A stretch of 64,000 nucleotides of DNA from contig NC_086365.1 in assembly GCF_036324505.1 (NCBI RefSeq), positions 10,242,155 to 10,306,154 of the forward strand, written 5' to 3'. The translations under genes were made by a program, and so were the position numbers. The DNA comes from Eleginops maclovinus (lineage: Eukaryota; Chordata; Actinopteri; Perciformes; Eleginopidae). The notes below the pieces were generated by a model. It saw only the letters and a list, made by a program, of their open reading frames with translations. It had not been told where the DNA came from and searched no databases. This document shows, piece after piece, positions 22,779 to 30,800 of the stretch (positions are counted from its first letter, which is position 1; each line of letters starts with the position of its first letter).

Positions 22779-22945
22779 CCTAGTGATAAATCGTCTCGAT
22801 TATTCTATTGGTGGACGAGTTCTGAGGCTATTTGATATTTTCACCGAAGCACACCGAAGCTGGTTCAGTGGGCGGAGTCACAGCCTCCCCACCATTTCAC
22901 TTAGTCACAACTGCCGAGAATAAGACATTTTTACTTTCGTTTTTG
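22779..22945 (+). promoter_or_regulatory. b2m copy 2 promoter: weak X/Y-box pair and interferon-response-like element
   Basis: CCTAGTGATA at 22779-22788 is a diverged X1-like box. CTATTGGTGG at 22805-22814 holds an inverted CCAAT that fits a Y box at the expected distance. ACTTTCGTTTTTG at 22933-22945 is ISRE-like on the other strand with one mismatch. The start codon is about 77 bp further on. The layout parallels copy 1 but the X box is poorer. Confidence 0.45.
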
Positions 22946-23021
22946 CCTCGCAAGTAGTTTTATTTGGCCAAACATACGATTCCTTTTCAGTGGGCTCCTA
23001 AAAACCACTGAAGGTGAAATC

Positions 23022-25895
23022 ATGAAGATAATACTTGGAGTTCTCGTCGGGCTGCTCTGTGTCCTCCCTTCAAAAGCGAAAGAATGTAAGTAATATAAGA
23101 TACAGTGGGATACTTGTTTATGTAAAGCGACCTTGGGTACCATGAAAGGCGCTATATAAGTTTGAGTTATTATTATTATTGTTATTATTATTATCATTAT
23201 CATTATTATTATCATTATTATTATTATTGTTGTTATTATTGTTATTATTATTATGTACGGATGGCCTATAAATGGCGCTTTGTTATAACACGGAAATGGC
23301 AGAAGGATCAAGTTGCCTTTTCAATGTAACAATATATTTAATGTAACTGCTTTGTTTACTTTGTATTTCCTTTACTTAAATGTAAAAACAAAAGGGCCAA
23401 AGGAAAAGCTACCATATGTACGTTAAGTTAAAACTTTGAGGAGTGCAGTATGTCAGAACAATTGGGTTCAAAGGTCATGCTGATCTTTTCGAAGACACGG
23501 TAATGTTAAACATAGTAAGCAGTGACTAGACGAAAAACTAAGCCTTCCACACCATAACATAGTTCAAACTAATAAAATCATAATTTTGAATACTACAGCA
23601 CAACATTTTAATGTAATATTATTGGGAAGGGGGCAGAAACTATAATGTATTGAATAGAACTTGAAGTCACTGTATTGGGTTGGTTGAAAGCAATAATATT
23701 AAGTTTCAATTGCTTCAACTTGAAACATTGCTTTCAACTAACCTTTAACAGTTATGTGAAATTTGTTGACATAGTAGATTTATTTAAAGTCAACGTTTCA
23801 GTTTGTTCAGTGTATATATGTGTGAACGTTTTTCTGTTCTTTGGTAGCTGCACCCAAGGTGCAGTTCTACAGCAGAGACCCAGGATATGTGGGGAAAGAA
23901 AACACCCTCATCTGTCATGTGAGTGGCTTCCACCCACCAGAACTCTCCATTAAAGTGCTCAGAAATGGATTTGAGCTCCCCGAATCCAAACAGAGTGACC
24001 TGGCCTTTGAGGAGAACTGGCACTATCACCTAACAAAACACGTGCCTTTCACCCCATCTCCAAGCGACACTTACACCTGCATTGTGACTCACCTTGGAAC
24101 ACCCAAGGAATACACCTGGGGTATGTCTCTATCCACCTCCATTTATTACAGTGTTATGTTTACTGTGTGGGTACAGTCGTTAAAAGAAAATTATTGATTC
24201 ACACATTAGCCACTTCATAATTATACTATATAGTTTACTAAGCAACATTTATGTGAGCCACAACAACCTATAGTCAGAAACAAATTATTGATACTAGTTG
24301 AAATGTACAGTTTAAATCAATAATAACAATGTATTGATTTTTGTTTGTTTTTAAAACCTGCTATACAGTAAGGATTAGGGCCCTTTCATAGTCTACGCAA
24401 GCTACGCGAACGCATCGAGCTACACAAGGAGGGTTTGACGCATACTTGTGTAGCAAAATGTGTAGTCCAGATTTTTGTAACGCGACGCAAGCGCGACTGC
24501 CATTTCACGCGTTTCCGATAGGGGCGCTGATGAGAATTACTATACTGTTCTGTACTGTACTAAATCGCTATTAACAGAATAAGTACTATAGGAACCATGG
24601 CTGACAACGAGGAGCGTCGCTGTGAATTAGTTTGTGTGCACCAGCATCTTTATGACACTGCGAGCACTTCACATTCAGATAGAAACGCATTTGAAAATGC
24701 ATGGATAGAAATAGCGCTGGACCTAGATATCGATGTTGATACCATAAAAAAGTGGAAGCAGATGAGGGACCGGTTCGTGCGAGCCCAGAAAAAATGGAAG
24801 CAGGCAACAAAAAGTGACGCGGGGCAGCTGAGTTTCGGCTACCCCGCTATACTTTCTCGTCTCGGTTGGCTTGCTGAGTACATCACGCTGCCGGAGATTC
24901 AGGAGAAGCAAAATTAGGCACTACTCTTCTGTAGTCACCGGAGACTCTGCTACCCCCTGTTGGATGAGCGGTGTATCGCGTCTGACAAGGCACAACGCAG
25001 CAACTGTTCTGTATGTACTAAAAATACGCGCGTGAACCTTGCGTTTACAACTGCGTCCGCGTAGCTTGCGTAGACTATCAAAGGGCCCTTAGCCTAACTT
25101 GCCCTTTTTAAAATAAACATTGACTAAATGTGAGAAATGTAACTCTTACATTGTGTAGTTGATATAGTATAATCGGAGGATGGAACCCTCTTTATTAGTC
25201 ACATGTCATGCACACAGCAGAGCACACACAGTGAAATTGGAACTCTGCATTTAACCCATGCTAGTACTAGGAGCAGTGGGCAGCTATTGTGCAGCGCCTG
25301 GGGAGCAATGGGGAGGGGGGATTGGAGGTGTCCGGTGCCTTGCTCAAGGGCACCACAGCAGGGCCTAGGAGGTGAACTGGGACCTCTCCAAGTAGCAGTC
25401 CAACTTTCCAACACTACGTTTTAGTTTAAAATATATCTACTTACTAACTCGTAGAAAATAAACATTGAAATTACCAGAATTACCTGAAAAAAATCTGGTC
25501 CTATTACGCAGTGGTTTAAGTTGTAAAATAAAACCAAAATGCTCTTTACCCCAAATTTCCTGTTTCTCAACTACTGTCATGGATCATTTGAACCGTCATT
25601 TTACGACAGTGTTGCATAACAAAATGATAGCCATATCGTCTTCTTGCTGCACTCACCCACTACGTACATAACATTTCTAATAAACATCAGTTTTACTTTC
25701 TGTTTTGCTATTTCTGTTACCAACCACGTTCTAAGATCCATACCTTACCAATAAATAATACAATTTAGGAATATAAACCACTCTATCAGTTTTCTGGATG
25801 AGATGCCACTAGTACAGAATTTGTGCACTTTTTAAAATGTTGATTTTGTTCTTTAAATGTTGTTGTTTTTTCTCTGTACAGAAACAGATATGTAA
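23022..25895 (+). CDS. Beta-2-microglobulin, copy 2 (tandem paralogue)
   Basis: Coding exons are 23022-23085, 23848-24120 and 25882-25895, with exactly the lengths (64, 273 and 14 nt) and phases of copy 1, and again 116 residues. Signal peptide MKIILGVLVGLLCVLPSKA. The immunoglobulin domain runs from APKVQFYSRDPGYVGKENTL, with cysteines in LICHVSGFHPPEL and YTCIVTHLG, to a WETDM end. Compared with copy 1 it is intact but clearly diverged, with RNGFELPESKQSDLAFEENW in place of KDDEELRNAKQTDLAFKKNW and HLGTPKEYTW in place of HGPTVKHYAW. This is more than expected for a very recent duplicate. Intron 2 is enlarged to 1.8 kb by a Harbinger element and another repeat. It may be a functional second class I light chain, or one specialised for non-classical heavy chains (inference). 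A non-coding last exon starts at about 26031. Confidence 0.95.
23121..23255 (-). repeat. Retroposon-like repeat with TTA-type microsatellite, inverted relative to 21752-21990
   Basis: GTAAAGCGACCTTGGGTACC then ATGAAAGGCGCTATATAAG is the reverse complement of the end seen at 21752-21990. It is followed by about 85 bases of imperfect ATT repeats. It lies at the start of intron 1 of the second b2m gene. Confidence 0.6.
24378..25088 (+). mobile_element. PIF/Harbinger-type non-autonomous transposon, 711 bp, carrying a MADF-like ORF
   Basis: Terminal inverted repeats of about 36 bp. The left end begins GGGCCCTTTCATAGTCTACG, and the right end read backwards begins GGGCCCTTTGATAGTCTACG; both continue CAAGCTACGC. 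The element is flanked by a TTA target-site duplication at 24375-24377 and 25089-25091, as expected for PIF/Harbinger elements (TWA targets). It carries one intact ORF (24597-24917) and no transposase. The few mismatches between the ends suggest a fairly young insertion. It sits in intron 2 of the second b2m gene, in sense orientation. Confidence 0.85.
24597..24917 (+). CDS. MADF/Myb-SANT-like protein encoded by the Harbinger-type element
   Basis: An intact 106-codon ORF from ATG (24597) to TAG (24915-24917), contained wholly in the 711-bp transposon. The start context ACCATGG is good. Features visible: an acidic N-terminus (MADNEERRCELVCVHQHLYD), aromatic and basic spacing typical of a MADF fold (AFENAWIEIAL, then DTIKKWKQMRDRFVRAQKKW) and a short C-terminal helix (FGYPAILSRLGWLAEYITLP). 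MADF and Myb/SANT-like proteins are the DNA-binding second protein of Harbinger transposons. Here it appears without the transposase. It may still be translated if the b2m intron is transcribed and retained, or it may only be a relic; an open frame through all 106 codons suggests youth or selection. Confidence 0.6.
   Translation: MADNEERRCELVCVHQHLYDTASTSHSDRNAFENAWIEIALDLDIDVDTIKKWKQMRDRFVRAQKKWKQATKSDAGQLSFGYPAILSRLGWLAEYITLPEIQEKQN
25195..25425. repeat. Dispersed repeat in intron 2 of b2m copy 2
   Basis: Contains the stretch AGTGAAATTGGAACTCTGCA then TTTAACCCATGCTAGTACTA, and later TGCCTTGCTCAAGGGCACCA. This matches the consensus flavour of a very common teleost dispersed repeat (CTCTGCATTTGACCCAT...TGCCTTGCTCAAGGGCAC). 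Ends are not defined and there are no terminal repeats. Confidence 0.6.
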
Positions 25896-26560
25896 TCTCC
25901 AGCTTGCTCCAGGTTAGTACCTTTTCAATCTCAATGTTTGAAAATTCTAATTTTTTTATTCAATAAACAAGTAATTTATGCAGTTGATGTCAGAGTGACA
26001 CTGTTTCTGTCCTTTGTTTAATAACCACAGGTCTGCTCAGTCCAAGCGACATGAAGAAGATTTGTCTATAATCTTGTTTCGTCATCAAATGAGAGTGTGC
26101 CTGCATCAGCTGTGTTTTTGTATCAGAAATGCAAAATGGCAATGAAGCTCCTTTAAGTAATTCTTGATTTGAAAGGAAGCAGCAAGCCATGACCAATCCT
26201 GGATAGTATGTTAGGGATAATATGCAGTGAGCCGTTCATTAAATTGAAAAGAAACCTCGCTCAATGACCGGCTCGCTGCATATTATCGTCCTTATTACAC
26301 GGCTACTTGCTCAATGAATAATTTGACATAACATATTGATTCAAACTTGACTTAATGTGATTAGCAACATAACTTAAAATGACTGTAGCACTTATCGAGG
26401 TTTTTCTGCCTCGTAACGGTTCAGATCTGGTAAAATGTTCTTGTTCAGAGCATCCTTAGCAATGTTCTGTTATAAAGAAAGGAAGAACCGCTAAACACCC
26501 AAATTGACCAATCGGAATTACGTATTTTACTGAGCCGTACTTTCACAATAAATAAGGTAG
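25896..26560 (+). other. Probable 3' untranslated region of b2m copy 2, with an inverted repeat
   Basis: The stop-containing exon ends at a donor at 25913 (CCAG then GTTAGT). An acceptor before 26031 opens a non-coding last exon. Candidate polyadenylation signals are ATTAAA near 26239-26244 and AATAAA at 26547-26552. An inverted repeat with 25-nt arms (26216-26240 and 26263-26287) lies inside. The part from about 26270 to 26535 resembles a degraded transposon. Confidence 0.45.
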
Positions 26561-26828
26561 AGGGGAAATGATCTCAGAGGAAACTATTTACACTGATTAT
26601 TGGAGATGCACAAGCCTTCCTGTGTGTGTTTGATGCTTGCTATAAGGGCTTAAAAAAATTCTCATGGTATCTCATGAATTATCTGGTGCACTTTTTATTT
26701 TGTGAAGTGTAAGTAGTGATTACTCTTTCTTGAGTTTACAACAGCGTGTGTCTTTATTATAAGTACAAAACAATGCATGATCCTTTATTTTCCATGTTCG
26801 TGTAGCTAAAGTAAATGTCAGTTTGACA

Positions 26829-27065
26829 TACAGCTCTGGAAAAAATGAAGAGACAACTCCAAATGTTTCTTTAATCTCAGGCTCAACATGTATGGCAGCC
26901 ATTCCACTGTCTGTTGAATTCCAACACAGAGAAATGATGTCAGTAGTTTATAGAATACAATAAACAAAAAATAATAATAATTGAACTCAAAGACACACCT
27001 ATAAATAGTAAAACCAGAGAAACTGATTAGGCTGCTGTTGTCTTTTAATCTTTTCCAGTGCTGTA
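26829..27065. mobile_element. Short DNA transposon (MITE) with inverted ends
   Basis: Bounded by TACAGCTCTGGAAAAAATGA and the inverse-like TCTTTTCCAGTGCTGTA; about 237 bp including the terminal TA pairs. Internal motifs (CTCAACATGTATGGCAGCCA, AACTCAAAGACACACCTATA) belong to an abundant teleost MITE. Terminal TA dinucleotides fit a TA target. It lies between b2m copy 2 and irak3. The rest of 26560-27770 shows nothing I recognise. Confidence 0.7.
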
Positions 27066-27770
27066 ATTCACTTGTTCCTCTGTAAATGTATATTATACAA
27101 TATGGTTGATTTAATAAAAATGTCCATGATATTTGAATTCATCGAGTTCTTTCACAAAAAAACATTTCACAGCAGAGATTCAAAACATGTTGGAACAGGC
27201 CTAGTGTGCTGTAATCTTTCTATAATGCAATTTAATTGTCAGTTATCACATTTATTGTCAACAAAAATAAACAAAAGATTGTGTTTGTTTATTTTTTATT
27301 TTGGGTGTGATATATAGTTGGTTTAGTTACTGTTTTTTGCACGTGTTTTTAGTTTTACTGTATAACAACAAAGTGAAAACTCAATTTCCCCTAGAGGCCG
27401 AATTAAATATGTTTTCTTCTACGTCAGTTTCTACTTTAAAAAAAAACTGTAAATGACATGCTTCTGCTTGGTGAAAACCACATAATATCAACTATGGCAC
27501 GTGTGTACTTAGTCATGTGTTCTTAAAAAAATGCAAATATTTAAATAAACAAATTGTCGAATAGTTTAAAGTCTGTTGTAAACAATGCCAATGGTATTTT
27601 ATGGCGAAACAGCTAAGAAGAAGGAACTAGAAATTGACCCAGCATTTACTTGTGTGTTTGATGTTGAAATGGTGTATCCCAGCGACATTGCTCGCTTATA
27701 AATACGTGTCGTGGTCTTTGAATGTGTGCAATTGTGTGCTTTTGTTCTAAGAAAGTATGAGTCTCCCGAT

Positions 27771-27824
27771 TGAGTCAGATAATAATGACTGTAGTTCTCT
27801 ACGTAACGGGCGGAGGGAGTTTCC
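27771..27824 (+). promoter_or_regulatory. irak3: irak3 promoter motifs: AP-1 and NF-kappaB sites
   Basis: TGAGTCA at 27771-27777 is a perfect AP-1 site. GGGAGTTTCC at 27815-27824 is a perfect match to the kappaB consensus. They lie 64-117 bp before the irak3 start codon. IRAK3 is known in mammals to be induced by Toll-like receptor signalling through such factors, so the pair fits feedback induction. Motif evidence only. Confidence 0.6.
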
Positions 27825-27887
27825 GTATTTGAGAAACCACAGTGAAGCCATGCAGTGTCAGTGTCTGCTGTCAGTGCGGCTGTTCAC

Positions 27888-30800
27888 ATGGACCCCTCCA
27901 CCTACCTCTACGATGTCCCCCCGGTTATAATCGAAAGGTTCTGTAGAATCATGGACAGTGGAGATGACAGGTTTGGGTGGCGTGTACTAGGTGAGGATCT
28001 ACTTTTTCATGGTTAAAGATGGGATGATTTTAAAGGAGATACGGGCTCGCCGCAGCCACATAAAACATCGATTCATTGCTGTCTGAAAGTAACAGGAACG
28101 TTTCTCTGATTATAACATACTGTTTGATAGTTTATTCTTTAGCAATGTCTATCACAAATATACAGAGGAGGAAGAAGTACTCTTGTACTTGAGTAAAAGT
28201 ACAAGAATGTAGGAATAATCTGTTACAAGTCCTGAAGTGCCAATGTACCTCAAGTAAAAAGAAACTATAAGCATCAAACTGTAATTAAAGTACGAAAAGT
28301 AAAAGAACTCCATATGCAAATTGGCCCATTTGAGAATAACGCATCATATGTTTTGTTTCTAATTATTGATGCATTCATGTGTTTATCACAGCTGGTAAAT
28401 GCGGACATACAGTTGAAAAATCAGAGTAAAGTACAAGCATCTCAGAATTGTACTCAGTTACAATACTTGAGTAATTGTACGTTACACCACTGCCAATGTA
28501 TGATCAATAACAAATACGTCAATCCATTTTGGGCAATGTCGACAAAGCAGCCATTGTTTTTATGTTCTTTAAATAATAATGAGGAAGTTAAGATATGCTC
28601 GCATTTGGTTGGTTTTCATTGTGGCATATTACTATACAATACACACATTGCGTAATATGTAAAAATCAGAGGTGGATGAACCTGTATCCTTATTTGTTTT
28701 AAAACACAGTATTCATCTGTGAGCTTGATTTGATATATGTTATGCCCCTCCACTTTGTGGGTCTCCAGCTGTCCAAGTTGTCCCCAGCTTGTTAGAAGTC
28801 CGTATGTTGGAGCGTGTGGAGGCGGCGGGTCGGAGCCCCACCAGGGAGCTGCTGTGGTCCTGGGCTCAGGAGAACTCACGAGTGCAGGACCTGCTCAACC
28901 TGCTGAAAGACATGGGCCACCTCAGGGCCCTGCAGCTCTTCAAAAGTCAAGCCCAAGGTCAGTAAAAAACAATTAAAGGCACGATCATTTATTTTGTCTG
29001 ATCTACATGGTGCAATATTTCTGGTACTCTATTGAGCAGATTGTATGTGTCTGCAATAGATATGTTGACAGAATAAACCAGGAGAGAGAGAGCCGGAGAG
29101 ATGCACACACCTTGCAGAGGGTTCAAATAGTTTACAGTATAGCCATCTGGACAAACATAAACTACAAGTGCTACACTTAATGGTGCATTTAGACTGAAAA
29201 AAACCAAATAAACACTTCAAGGGAAACGAGTAATTTAGCTGGGAAGTCAATATAAAAAGGTGGGTACAATAGGAAAGGGTCCTTTTTTAGCCTGCTGTCC
29301 AGGGAGCCCTGTTTTCAGAGAGTTGAAATAACTTAATATTCTTCGGTGTTTGAGCGCTAGCCAATAGAAGCAGGAGTGTTACATAGTGAGGTCCCTATGC
29401 AAGTAAACAAAGGAGTCAAATGGAGGCGTTTCAGGCATGGAGGGAGTGTGTGGGAAAGAAACTCCGTTGTCTATGCAGACCATTTTTTACATGCAAAAAA
29501 ACCTATACAACACTCCGCAGGATAGGGAAATAACCCGAAAAGCTCTAGCTGCATCATCAATGAAGAGGAAGGATTCTAGGTTACATCATAAGTTCCGTTT
29601 CACTACATTATATTTGCTTTAGTTGTTGCAAATATTGTGGTGGCTTTAATTATTGTCAATCCATAAATGCGTATCCCTAGGGGGAACATACAGTGTTTGA
29701 GGGAACTAACATTAAAAGGGGAAATGAAAAGCCCTTTCTCAATTCCTGTTTGTGGTGCATGCATTATATAGGCAAACCAGTTATCCAGTTATCAAAAAAT
29801 ATATCTTTAATTTACTATTTGGACAATATGTCTGTTTCAGAGTCGCCTGTGCCCAGCAGCAATCAACATGCAGCGTCCAAAGGGCCGATGTCAGCATCTA
29901 AAGAGAAGGTAGAATTGTTTGTTCACTTGTTTAAAATGGTACATATTTAATATAACCTTTAAACATTCAAATATTATCTTTGGTTCAAGAAGCTGTCATA
30001 AATGTACTCTCTTTTAGCCACTTTTCTACTGTATACTTTTCAGATCTTCAGGTCATTTTAAGTGTTTTTCTTCTGTGGTTTTTCTTATGTAGTCCTTTTG
30101 TTTGGGAGAAGAGACTTTTTGTGGGAAATTCAGCTTCCTGTAAGAATCCCCCTGAACAGAAGCTGAATGCAACATTGATTGAGTAAACAACAGCTCCCTT
30201 GATCCCACGCTACTTCACAAAGCCACCATACTCTGTCTTTTGTTTCGGTTTTGATGACCTAGTGGTAGAAAAATACATGTCGTGCCTTTAAGCCTTCAGC
30301 CTGCATTACCTAGAAATAAGGAAAGAAATGACTATTTTATTTGTATTTTCTCTTATAAGGGATCCTTCTCACCAGTGGTCACTTTCCAAGACATCATAGA
30401 AGTTACCAGACATTTTCATCCGGACATGAGAATTGCAGAGGGCCACTTCTCTGATATCTACAGAGCACAGATGGGAGATCAAATGATCGCAGTTAAGCTT
30501 TTTAAACAGGTGATTGTTGATTCTAACACTCTGACATCTTGCTGTTCAACCCTTCCCTAGATTCATGCATTCCTTATCCATTTTCTTCAGGTAAAAGTGC
30601 AGTCATGGAAAAACCTCTGGGATGTCTTCAGAAAAGAAATGGAAACTGATGTTCTGTATGTAACATCTCTCAAAATACATTCCTTTATTTTTCTGATAGA
30701 GTATTTGTTTTTTAATTAATCGATTTGTGGTGATGTGTTACAGGTACCAACATCCAAACATCCTAGAATTGCTGAGCTGTGCTTCTGATGAGGACCGCTA

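Noticed and set aside
22931..23311. 126-codon minus ORF rich in Ile
   Set aside because: Translation of the ATT microsatellite attached to a retroposon end.
30093..30139. Possible extra irak3 exon between exons 3 and 4
   Set aside because: It has an acceptor and a donor and is open, but it is 47 nt long and would shift the frame of exon 4, whereas exon 3 joins exon 4 directly in frame and gives the expected EKGSFS...FQDII sequence.
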